64,000 nt of DNA from Thiothrix sp. (GTDB lineage Bacteria; Pseudomonadota; Gammaproteobacteria; Thiotrichales; Thiotrichaceae): positions 62,001-126,000 of the forward strand of contig NZ_JAQTLS010000003.1 of assembly GCF_028714775.1 (NCBI RefSeq), given 5' to 3'. This document shows positions 1-7,519 of this stretch, one piece after another (position 1 is the first letter of the stretch; each line of letters starts with the position of its first letter). Below the pieces are notes generated by a model. The model had not been told where the DNA came from, did no database searches, and worked only from the letters and a program-made list of their open reading frames with translations. The position numbers and the translations under genes are program-made.

Positions 1-1
1 A

Positions 2-1663
2 GAAATCGCCAATGCAGTGGTCGACATATTCCAAAAAATGAACATGGATCGTCGGATTACAGCGACCAATGATGTCAAAAATTACCTTAACATCAGCATC
101 ACGGAAGCTAGGGTAAAGTTAGACGAATCCGTACAAAAGCTGGAATCGTACTCCAGAGAACACGGCATCATCCCGGTAGACGGCAAAGGTGAAACCATCG
201 CCTCATTAAAGCTCAAAAAGCTGACCGAGGAACTGCTACTGGTACAGAAGCAACGTTCTGAAAACGAAAGCAAATATGAGCTACTCAACGATAAAACCCG
301 CAAACTGGCTGACCGCTTTGGGGTATTGGAAGATAACGCCGCTTACCTGCAAACCATGCGGCAAAACCTTGACCACCTGAAAGCCTTGCAAGACAAAAAT
401 CCGAGCGCAGCCCAACGCAAGTTGATCCGCCAAAAAGAAGGTGAAATTCAAGTCGAAGTAGACAACAAATTGTCATCCCTGCGTGGAGAACTGGCGAGCA
501 TCAAACGGAGGGAAGCAGCCATTCATGAAAGCACCGCCAGAGCCAAAACGGAAGCGCTTCAAGAGCAAGATAAGATCATTGGTCACAGCACACTACAACG
601 TGAAGTTGACACCAATCAGGAATTGTACCAAGGACTTCTGCAACGTCTGAAAGAAATCAGCATTGCGGGGGGCATGACCTCCAACAATATTTCCGTCATT
701 GACCGGGCACAAGTTCCCGTCAATAAATTCAAACCCAACCTGATGACCAACTTATCATTTGGTGCGTTGTTAGGCTTGTTGCTGGGCATTTCTGGCGCAT
801 TCCTGCGCGAATTTATGGACGATAAGGTCAAAAGTATTAATGAATTGGAAAGCACTACCCAACTGTCGGTCTTGGGCATTGTGCCTGAAATCCTGAACAG
901 CACCCCTAGCCAACTTGCCCAATTGACGATCAAGGAACCCAAGTCCAGCATTGCTGAGGCATTCCGGTCTTTGCGGACAGCCATGCGCTTCATCCTAAGG
1001 ACTGAAAACAACGCGGTTATTTTCGTCACGAGCGCCTGTGCAGGGGAAGGTAAAAGTACTTCGGCGACAAATCTGGCTTGCGCTTACGCCAATGCGGGTA
1101 GCCGGGTATTGCTCATAGATGCCGACCTGCGTAACCCGTCCCTACACAAAATGCTGGACATCAATACACCAACGGGGTTAGCCGATTACCTGAAGGGCAA
1201 CGCCAGCATCAATACGCTAGTACAGTCCACCGAAGTCAGTAACCTCAACCTGATCCCGGCTGGCGTACTGCCGGAAGACCCTTCCGAACTGTTGTCATCC
1301 CCACTCATGCGCGAATTGCTCAGCAGCGCACGCGGGGAATACGACCAAATCATTCTGGATGGCCCACCGATTCTGGGTCTAGCCGATGCGCTGGTACTGT
1401 CTTCCCTCGCTGACGCGACCTTAATCGCGGTACGTGCTGAAAGCACCCGTTTGGGCGCAGTCAACAATGCCTTGAAGCGTTTACGCCAGTCCCATGCAAC
1501 CATTTCCGGTATCTTGTTGAACCGCGTTGCCCTGCACCGTGGCAGCAGCTACGGCTATGGTTATGACTACTCAGATTACTACTACAATACGGATAAAAGC
1601 AAACCGCATTCAGCAGGCAAAAAAGCGGTAGTAACAACCCTACGTAGCCTCAGATTGCTGTAA
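2..1663 (+). CDS. Wzc-like polysaccharide co-polymerase / tyrosine autokinase (5' partial)
   Basis: The reading frame is open to the left edge, so the gene begins upstream; the visible part is 553 residues. It starts inside the Wzz-type region with a long coiled coil (about residues 30-210), then a membrane segment (LSFGALLGLLLGISGAFL) and a cytoplasmic BY-kinase domain. Walker A (AGEGKSTSATN), Walker A' (LLIDADLRNPS) and Walker B (IILDGPP) are intact. The C-terminus carries a tyrosine cluster (YGYGYDYSDYYY), the usual autophosphorylation site. Family members control chain length and export of extracellular polysaccharide at the inner membrane. A possible partner phosphatase of the Wzb type lies at 10791-11270. 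Family assignment is firm; which polysaccharide it serves cannot be told. Confidence 0.9.
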   Translation, partial: EIANAVVDIFQKMNMDRRITATNDVKNYLNISITEARVKLDESVQKLESYSREHGIIPVDGKGETIASLKLKKLTEELLLVQKQRSENESKYELLNDKTRKLADRFGVLEDNAAYLQTMRQNLDHLKALQDKNPSAAQRKLIRQKEGEIQVEVDNKLSSLRGELASIKRREAAIHESTARAKTEALQEQDKIIGHSTLQREVDTNQELYQGLLQRLKEISIAGGMTSNNISVIDRAQVPVNKFKPNLMTNLSFGALLGLLLGISGAFLREFMDDKVKSINELESTTQLSVLGIVPEILNSTPSQLAQLTIKEPKSSIAEAFRSLRTAMRFILRTENNAVIFVTSACAGEGKSTSATNLACAYANAGSRVLLIDADLRNPSLHKMLDINTPTGLADYLKGNASINTLVQSTEVSNLNLIPAGVLPEDPSELLSSPLMRELLSSARGEYDQIILDGPPILGLADALVLSSLADATLIAVRAESTRLGAVNNALKRLRQSHATISGILLNRVALHRGSSYGYGYDYSDYYYNTDKSKPHSAGKKAVVTTLRSLRLL

Positions 1664-1715
1664 TCATCCAGCAATGCAGGTAAAATGACGCGATTGAAAT
1701 TTAAGGAGAATCACC

Positions 1716-2174
1716 TTGTCAGTCGCGTTAGCTTTTCACGTCCTTGCCGTCGTCATTTGGGTCGGCGGCATGTTTTTCGCCTATATGGCACTCCGCCCCG
1801 CCGCTGCTGCGGTACTTGAACCCTCCCAACGCCTGACCTTGTGGTCTAATGTCTTTGCCCGTTTCTTCCCTTGGGTGTGGGCATCAATCATCGCTATCCT
1901 TGCTTCCGGCTACTGGATGCTATTTGTCTATTTTGGCGGCATGGCGAATGTTCCTGTGTTTGTCCATATCATGAATGGCCTTGGGCTGGTCATGATGCTG
2001 ATATTCTTCTACGTTTATTTTTCCCCTTACCAGCATCTTCGTGAATATGTATTAGGTATGCGTTGGCAGGAAGCAGGCAAAGCCCTCGCCCGCATCCGCA
2101 CCCTTATCGCTGTCAACCTCAGCATTGGCCTGCTGACTGTCACGATTGCCGCAGCAGGTAAATATTTCTTGTGA
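1716..2174 (+). CDS. CopD-like four-helix integral membrane protein
   Basis: 152 residues that are almost entirely hydrophobic, with four predicted membrane helices. It begins with a His/Trp-containing first helix (ALAFHVLAVVIWVGGMFF) typical of the CopD/DUF2269-like membrane family, where paired histidines may bind haem or copper. The start is TTG at 1716, chosen because AAGGAG at 1703-1708 sits 7 nt upstream. The stop overlaps the GTG start of the next gene by 4 nt, so the two are probably translationally coupled. The substrate is unknown; the copper-resistance name is by family only. Confidence 0.7.
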   Translation: MSVALAFHVLAVVIWVGGMFFAYMALRPAAAAVLEPSQRLTLWSNVFARFFPWVWASIIAILASGYWMLFVYFGGMANVPVFVHIMNGLGLVMMLIFFYVYFSPYQHLREYVLGMRWQEAGKALARIRTLIAVNLSIGLLTVTIAAAGKYFL

Positions 2175-2662
2175 ACGATGTAGTACGTTTAGCCGATGTC
2201 GGGGTAGAGCCAATGACTGCCCTATTCGCCCGTTATGGTTTGCAGTTTGAACTGGTTGCGGAGCAAAGTCCCATTCCCGGTAGCTATTGGCATGAAACGG
2301 AAGCGGGGATCATCGGCCTGAACGTACTGGCACGAATGGACTCGCCGATCCATTCGATCCTGCACGAAGGTTGCCATACCATCTGCATGGACAAGGAACG
2401 CCGCGCTGTCCTCCATACCGATGCGGGCGGGGAATTTGCAGAAGAAGATGCGGTCTGTTATCTGCAAATCCTGTTGGCAGACCAACTTCCGCACATGGGG
2501 CGAGAACGGATGATGCAGGACATGGATACGTGGGGGTACACCTTCCGCCTTGATTCTGCGGCGGCGTGGTTCCATCAAGATGCGGAAGATGCCCGAGCAT
2601 GGCTTATCCAGCATGGGCTGCTGACTACCGACGACCAAATCGTTTACACACTGCGCCAATGA
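2171..2662 (+). CDS. Conserved hypothetical protein with HExxH motif
   Basis: 163 residues with no signal peptide. A HEGCH sequence at residues 65-69 fits the zinc metalloprotease HExxH pattern, and about 22 residues later comes GGEFAEEDAVCYLQ, whose acidic residues could supply a third metal ligand, as in gluzincin-like folds. The GTG start overlaps the preceding membrane-protein stop (GTGA). I do not recognise a characterised homologue. A zinc-dependent peptidase or a structural relic of one is inferred from the motif only. Confidence 0.6.
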   Translation: MNDVVRLADVGVEPMTALFARYGLQFELVAEQSPIPGSYWHETEAGIIGLNVLARMDSPIHSILHEGCHTICMDKERRAVLHTDAGGEFAEEDAVCYLQILLADQLPHMGRERMMQDMDTWGYTFRLDSAAAWFHQDAEDARAWLIQHGLLTTDDQIVYTLRQ

Positions 2663-2703
2663 CCGTAAGCAACGCAGTATAATGTGCTGAAAAATAACGG
2701 AAT

Positions 2704-3123
2704 TTACTTCCCGCTCGCCTCAATTTGCTGCTGTGTTGCCTGCAAAAGCGTTAGCAAATCACCACCCTGCGCTGCCTGAAAATCCTTGGCATCACGGATC
2801 GCGCCCTCAAGGAATGCCAGCGCCTTGCCGCGCTCAAGGTAACGGTAATCTTGCTGTTCTTCCTGCACAACCGGGTATGACTGCTTGACGATAGTCAGCG
2901 GCACATCCCAATACACCACCACTTTGATGGGGTAACGGGTATCAGGATTGCCGTCGCCTTGCGGTTGCCATTGCCACCATTCATTGCCCAACACTTCGTA
3001 GGACAGCGCACTCGGGCCAAATGCAGCATAATCAAAAACGAGCGTGTTTTTCGCTAGCGGACGACCACCGCAGCCCAATAACCCCAGCAAAACAAGCAAC
3101 AAAGCAATATAACGACGCCACAT
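2704..3123 (-). CDS. Small putative lipoprotein
   Basis: 139 residues. The N-terminus MWRRYIALLLVLLGLLGCGG is a lipoprotein signal peptide with lipobox LLGC, so the mature protein should be lipidated at Cys18. The rest has no motif I know; it contains Trp-rich segments (NEWWQWQPQG) and ends in a helical Gln-rich tail. It lies 12 nt downstream of the 3136-3831 gene on the same strand and probably shares its transcript. Confidence 0.6.
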   Translation of the reverse strand: MWRRYIALLLVLLGLLGCGGRPLAKNTLVFDYAAFGPSALSYEVLGNEWWQWQPQGDGNPDTRYPIKVVVYWDVPLTIVKQSYPVVQEEQQDYRYLERGKALAFLEGAIRDAKDFQAAQGGDLLTLLQATQQQIEASGK

Positions 3124-3135
3124 GGCAACTACCTT

Positions 3136-3831
3136 TTATACGGGGGATGAAGGGACAAAACTGCGGGTCAAACCAGCCGCACGCAACTGTTTGGCGGTTT
3201 CCGGTGGCACGGCAATGACGCCACTGAGCCATGCGAAATCCACCAGCGGGGACTTTTCGTACAAATCATCACCTATACCGTACCAGTGGACTTCGTATAC
3301 CGAACCTGCTGAAAATACCCACGTATGCACCCCGCCGCGTGAGATGCCGAAACCGAACTTGATCAAATTCAGCAAAGCAATGTCTTTAGCATTCAGTGGC
3401 GTAGGGGACGTGACGCCTTCACCTTGGGTCGGGCGGTAATCCACCGCCACAAACGAAACCGGCAACTTGTAATAGTTGTGGTATTTCTTCACCAGATACC
3501 ATGAAAACGGGTGTTCTTGGTCGCCATCTTCCGGGTTGCGGGTATCCGGGTTGATGTAAATGCACTCCCAATTGTGCTCGGTCGCTAGGTAGGAAATGAC
3601 ATTGACGCCGCTGACGATGTTTTTCCACACTTCACGCGCGGCGCGGTTATCACCTGCGCGGGTAAAACCGTAGGAAATACAATTCAGTGCGTAAGTAATG
3701 CAATTGGTGCGTTGGTAGCCTGCGTAACGTTGCGGGTCTTCCTTGTACAACTCGCTGCCGACTTCGTGCTCGTGGTGCTGGTACAAATCCAGCATTTTTT
3801 GGTGGGCATACTTGGAGAATAAATCGCTCAT
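3136..3831 (-). CDS. Hypothetical protein, possible papain-like fold
   Basis: 231 residues, no signal peptide, no family I can name. An early NCITYALNCISYGF segment and a later GGVHTWVFSAGSVYEVHW segment recall the Cys...His spacing of NlpC/P60, CHAP and related amidase folds, in which a Cys at a helix start pairs with a His on a strand. This is only a resemblance. The stop is followed 12 nt later by the lipoprotein gene, suggesting a two-gene unit. Confidence 0.5.
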   Translation of the reverse strand: MSDLFSKYAHQKMLDLYQHHEHEVGSELYKEDPQRYAGYQRTNCITYALNCISYGFTRAGDNRAAREVWKNIVSGVNVISYLATEHNWECIYINPDTRNPEDGDQEHPFSWYLVKKYHNYYKLPVSFVAVDYRPTQGEGVTSPTPLNAKDIALLNLIKFGFGISRGGVHTWVFSAGSVYEVHWYGIGDDLYEKSPLVDFAWLSGVIAVPPETAKQLRAAGLTRSFVPSSPV

Positions 3832-3907
3832 GGCATTATCCTTAAAATATCAACTCCATTGATGACGCTTTAAGTCTAGTACACTCCGCCACACTTTCTG
3901 CGACCAT

Positions 3908-4387
3908 TTATCCCGATAAATAATACCGCTCTACGCCACGCAAGGCATATTCCACGGATTGCAGCCGCACTGCATCACGATCACCCGTAAAATGGCAGGT
4001 TTCAGTATGCACTTCCCCGCCTTGCCTTGCCCAGCCGAAACAAACCGTACCCACCGGCTTGCTTGCCGTGCCACCCGTTGGCCCCGCAATACCGCTGACC
4101 GACAAGGCGATTTGCGCACGGGAATGCAATAACGCCCCCGCCGCCATTTCCGCCACCACGGGTTCGCTGACAGCACCATGCTGAGCGAGCGTTGCCGCAG
4201 CCACCCCCAGCATATCCTGCTTGGCCTCGTTGCTGTAAGTGACGAAACCGCGCTCAAACCAAACGGAACTGCCCGCCAGATCGGTACAGAGCTTGGCAAT
4301 CCAACCGCCCGTACAGGATTCAGCCGTCGCCAACATCCAGCCACGCATCCGCAAAGCATCAGCCAATCGCTGCAATATCAAATCCAT
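3908..4387 (-). CDS. pncC: Nicotinamide-nucleotide amidase (CinA C-terminal type)
   Basis: 159 residues, the usual length of stand-alone PncC. The family hydrolyses nicotinamide mononucleotide to nicotinate mononucleotide and ammonia in pyridine-nucleotide salvage. Diagnostic motifs are TAESCTGGWIA near residue 20, the FVTYSNEAK segment, and GIAGPTGGT followed by KPVGTVCFGW. It is on the same strand as sppA, HAD and rluC but is separated from sppA by a 60-nt gap holding an inverted repeat, so it may be transcribed separately or attenuated. Confidence 0.9.
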   Translation of the reverse strand: MDLILQRLADALRMRGWMLATAESCTGGWIAKLCTDLAGSSVWFERGFVTYSNEAKQDMLGVAAATLAQHGAVSEPVVAEMAAGALLHSRAQIALSVSGIAGPTGGTASKPVGTVCFGWARQGGEVHTETCHFTGDRDAVRLQSVEYALRGVERYYLSG

Positions 4388-4395
4388 GCATTCTT

Positions 4396-4447
4396 TCTCT
4401 TGCCCCCCTCGCCCGCTTCGCGGGAGAGGGGCTGGGGGTGAGGGTTC
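4396..4447. repeat. GC-rich intergenic inverted repeat, family A (single arm)
   Basis: The stretch between sppA and pncC contains CCCCCCTCGCCCG-cttc-GCGGGAGAGGGG followed by CTGGGGGTGAGGG, a variant of the element seen as larger pairs at 22805-22920 and 36018-36128. It probably folds into a stem at the 3' end of sppA mRNA. Confidence 0.6.
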
Positions 4448-5395
4448 TTAACGCAAAGTAGTCCGGGGTGCTGCTTCCAGCGAAACCAGCGACTGCACTG
4501 AGGTTTCCACCCGTTCGCTCAAACGCTGGAACAGGTCTTTTTCCGATGTAAAATTAACCATATCTTCGGCCTTGATCAATTCCCGCGCCACGTAGGCATC
4601 GCTACCCAAGCCGTCGATCAAGCCCAGTTTGACGGCATCTTCACCCGTCCAGAACAGCCCGGAGAAAATGTCCGGGTTCTCTTGCAAGCGTTTGCCGCGC
4701 CCTTCCTTGACCACATTGATGAATTGTTGGTGGGTAACATTGAGCATGTTTTGTACGTGCTGCACCTGTTCGGGCTTTTCCGGCAGGAATGGGTCAAGCA
4801 TCCCCTTGTTCGCCCCGGCAGTATACAAGCGCCGTTGGACACCGAGCTTTTCCATCAAATCCACAGCGCCGAAATTATCCATGCGCACACCGATGGAACC
4901 GACGATACTGGCCTTGTCCGCGTAAATGTTATCCGCTGCAACCGCGATATAGTAACCACCGGAAGCACACAGGTCGGCAACCACCGCATACACGGGAATG
5001 TCTTTGTGCTTGGCTTTCAGACGACGGATTTCATCATTGATCATGCCCGCCTGCACCGGGCTACCACCGGGGCTGTTGATACGCAAGATCACACCCTTAG
5101 TGCGCTCGTCCTCAAACGCATCCTGCAAACCGGGGATCACGAGATCAGCGCTTGCCAACGCACCGTCCATGATGATGCCGTTGATCTCGACCACCGCTGT
5201 AATTTCTTTGGCGGAAGTCAGCTTGCCATCCTTAGCGTTGCCGCCAACCAGCGCCGAAGCCAAAACAACCAACAGAAAACCGTAAAAGCACAGCTTGAAG
5301 AAAATCCCCCAACGCCGCGCTGCACGTTGTTCCTTGATACCCGCCAGCGCCACGTCTTTGAGGGCTTGAATGGCTTGTGTTTCTTCTTGACTCAT
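4448..5395 (-). CDS. sppA: Signal peptide peptidase, S49 family, short form
   Basis: 315 residues from the ATG at 5395. That start is chosen over an earlier in-frame codon because it overlaps the HAD stop codon (ATGA). An N-terminal cytoplasmic tail of about 28 residues precedes one membrane anchor (FFKLCFYGFLLVVLASALVGG). The serine nucleophile is in CASGGYY, and the lysine general base is probably the one in GANKGMLDPF, as in short SppA enzymes. These enzymes cut residual signal peptides and other peptides in the membrane, as oligomers. The order rluC-HAD-sppA is also found in Pseudomonas. Confidence 0.9.
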   Translation of the reverse strand: MSQEETQAIQALKDVALAGIKEQRAARRWGIFFKLCFYGFLLVVLASALVGGNAKDGKLTSAKEITAVVEINGIIMDGALASADLVIPGLQDAFEDERTKGVILRINSPGGSPVQAGMINDEIRRLKAKHKDIPVYAVVADLCASGGYYIAVAADNIYADKASIVGSIGVRMDNFGAVDLMEKLGVQRRLYTAGANKGMLDPFLPEKPEQVQHVQNMLNVTHQQFINVVKEGRGKRLQENPDIFSGLFWTGEDAVKLGLIDGLGSDAYVARELIKAEDMVNFTSEKDLFQRLSERVETSVQSLVSLEAAPRTTLR

Positions 5396-6057
5396 TGTTT
5401 GACCTTTTGTTTCGCTAACCAATTCGGAATCTGTGCCACCGTATCAACATGACCACGCGGCTGATGTTGCAATAGGCGTTCCAACTCATGCACGCCGCAA
5501 CTGACCGCCAGTGAATCCATGCCGATAGCCTGCGCCATCAGCAAATCATACTCGCTATCACCGATCATAAGCGCATCATGCGGCGCGGCATCGTAATCTG
5601 TCAAAATCTCCTCCAACATTTGGGGATGCGGCTTGGAACGGGTTTCGTCCGCACAACGGGTAATGGGGAACAGTGCCGCCAACCCGGTTTCATCCAGCAC
5701 CTTATCCAACCCCCGGCGCGATTTGCCAGTCGCCACCGCCAGCATGTAACCCTGCGCCGCCAGTGCGTGCAGGGCTTCGCGTGTGCCATTGAAGAGTTCG
5801 CTGCCGTGTTTGGTGCGCACCAGAAATTCCTGCCGGTACTCACCCACAATCCGGCGGATCAACGCGGGTGTACCTTGCGGGTACAAATGCCACACCGCCT
5901 CATCCAGCCCAAGACCGATGATGTTACGGATTTCGCTATCCGTGCGCGGCTCCGCATTGACGATGGCAATCGCATTGCGCATACAGGTGGTGATGTGCGC
6001 CGCCGAATCCATCAGCGTGCCATCCCAGTCGAAAATCAGCAGGGAATAGGGTTTCAT
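5392..6057 (-). CDS. HAD-superfamily hydrolase, phosphoglycolate phosphatase-like
   Basis: 221 residues with all four HAD motifs: FDWDGTLMDS (motif I, nucleophile and acid/base Asp), VATGKS (motif II), KPHPQML (motif III Lys) and MIGDSEYDLLMA (motif IV). An alpha-helical cap lies between motifs I and II. The protein most resembles the phosphatases found between rluC and sppA in many gammaproteobacteria; the substrate is not established. The ATG at 6057 overlaps the rluC stop and its own stop overlaps sppA, so all three should be co-translated. Confidence 0.85.
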   Translation of the reverse strand: MKPYSLLIFDWDGTLMDSAAHITTCMRNAIAIVNAEPRTDSEIRNIIGLGLDEAVWHLYPQGTPALIRRIVGEYRQEFLVRTKHGSELFNGTREALHALAAQGYMLAVATGKSRRGLDKVLDETGLAALFPITRCADETRSKPHPQMLEEILTDYDAAPHDALMIGDSEYDLLMAQAIGMDSLAVSCGVHELERLLQHQPRGHVDTVAQIPNWLAKQKVKQ

Positions 6058-6989
6058 TTCAGGTTTGCCACCACCGCTTTGAGTTCATCCGGCAAGGGCG
6101 CTTCGACAATGTAGCGCCGCCCGGTCAAGTACAAGACGAAATTGACGTTGGCGGAATGCAGGAACAAGCGTTTCAAGCCCTTTTCGCGGAACTGGCGGTT
6201 AAGGGCGAAATCACCGTAGCGGTCATCGCCCAAAATCGGATGCCCCAAGTTTTGCAGTTGCACGCGGATTTGGTGCATACGCCCAGTAAGGATTTGCGCT
6301 TCCACCAAGGATGCCCCGTGCAAGTTTTTCACCGGGGAGAAAATGGTTTCGGATTCCTTGCCGCCCTCTTCCACCACCTGAACTTTTTGGCGCGTGCCTT
6401 CTTCCTTGCCCAGATTCATGGTGATGTGCTGGCGACCGAGCTTCCAACGACCTGCCACCAGTGCCAGATAGCGTTTGTCGATGTTACCTTCGCGGAACAA
6501 TTCATGCAGTTCGGTCAAAGCTTGGCGCGATTTCGCCAAAATCACCACGCCGCTGGTGTCGCGGTCGATACGGTGGGCGAGTTCCACATACGGCAAATTG
6601 GGGCGTAACTGGCGGAACGCCTCGATCAGGCCGAGTTTATAGCCACTGCCACTGTGTACCGGCAACCCGGCGGGCTTGTTGATGAAGATCAGTTGTTCAT
6701 CTTCGCGCAGCACTGCCGCCTCCAAAGCCTCCAACAACGACTGGGAAGCCACCGCTGGCTTGTCGGGCGGATTGATCTCTGCCTCCTGCTTGACTGGCGG
6801 GATGCGGATGACCTCACCCACCTCCAATTTCTTCTCCGGTTTGACGCGCTTTTTGTCTACGCGCACCTCGCCTTTGCGTAAAATGCGATAAATTGCGCTT
6901 TTGGGAACTTGCTTAAAGTGGCGGATGAGGAAGTTGTCAACCCGCTGCCCAGCTTCATGTTCGGTCACTGTGTGATATTGGACTGTCAT
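6054..6989 (-). CDS. rluC: 23S rRNA pseudouridine synthase RluC
   Basis: 311 residues using the ATG at 6989 (MTVQYHTV), close to the 319 of E. coli RluC. The longer frame to 7103 adds 38 residues with no family similarity. An S4 RNA-binding domain (residues about 15-75) precedes the RluA-type catalytic domain, with the catalytic aspartate in HRIDRDTSG and the late LTGRMHQIRVQL motif. The E. coli enzyme modifies U955, U2504 and U2580 of 23S rRNA. It is divergent from rne, as in E. coli. Confidence 0.92.
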   Translation of the reverse strand: MTVQYHTVTEHEAGQRVDNFLIRHFKQVPKSAIYRILRKGEVRVDKKRVKPEKKLEVGEVIRIPPVKQEAEINPPDKPAVASQSLLEALEAAVLREDEQLIFINKPAGLPVHSGSGYKLGLIEAFRQLRPNLPYVELAHRIDRDTSGVVILAKSRQALTELHELFREGNIDKRYLALVAGRWKLGRQHITMNLGKEEGTRQKVQVVEEGGKESETIFSPVKNLHGASLVEAQILTGRMHQIRVQLQNLGHPILGDDRYGDFALNRQFREKGLKRLFLHSANVNFVLYLTGRRYIVEAPLPDELKAVVANLK

Positions 6990-7519
6990 AAATGAGAAAC
7001 ATACCCGAATTATCTGAAATCTAAATTGAATATGATTAACCGAATTGATATATTCGCTATGGGCAAAATGCAGGTGTGATCCCACCTGACAAACCGGGTT
7101 CAATCAAGAACGAGATGATATGACCCGCGCCTTAGTGATTCAATCATAAATTCCAATGGCAAACATCACGCCTACGAATTTGTGACCGGGTGGATACGAC
7201 GAAAAGAGAAGTCCAACACCCAAAAATGACGCCTGCATTGCTGAAAAGTTAAGCATACAGGTCTGACATTAACAGCAGGTACTTGTTGCTGATGTCTGTT
7301 AAAAGAATACGCCAGCGGTTTACAACGCACATGCACCCGCCCTTTATGCGGCACTTTCATGACCCGTGACAACCGAACGATTCTTCGAAGAAGGTGGACA
7401 GATTAAGGTTAGCCCGCGTTGCGATCAGCCTAACTTATTGATATTCATAGAATGACAAAATCTGACCTAACCTGAAACAAACAGGTAACAGGTACTGCAT
7501 GACAAGGCTTATGTAGTAC
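6990..7519 (+). promoter_or_regulatory. Long rluC/rne intergenic region, probable rne leader
   Basis: 530 nt without a convincing gene. The half next to rne has several foldable segments: CAGCA-(9 nt)-TGCTG flanked by ACAT/ATGT near 7270-7310, a perfect TTCTTCGAAGAA palindrome near 7380, and ACCTG-aaacaaa-CAGGT near 7470-7490. In E. coli a 361-nt structured rne leader lets RNase E cut its own mRNA; a similar role here is inferred from position and size. Promoter positions for rne and rluC were not pinned down. Confidence 0.45.

Noticed and set aside
6990-7103. N-terminal extension of RluC
   Set aside because: 38 residues with no resemblance to the family; ATG at 6989 gives the normal length.
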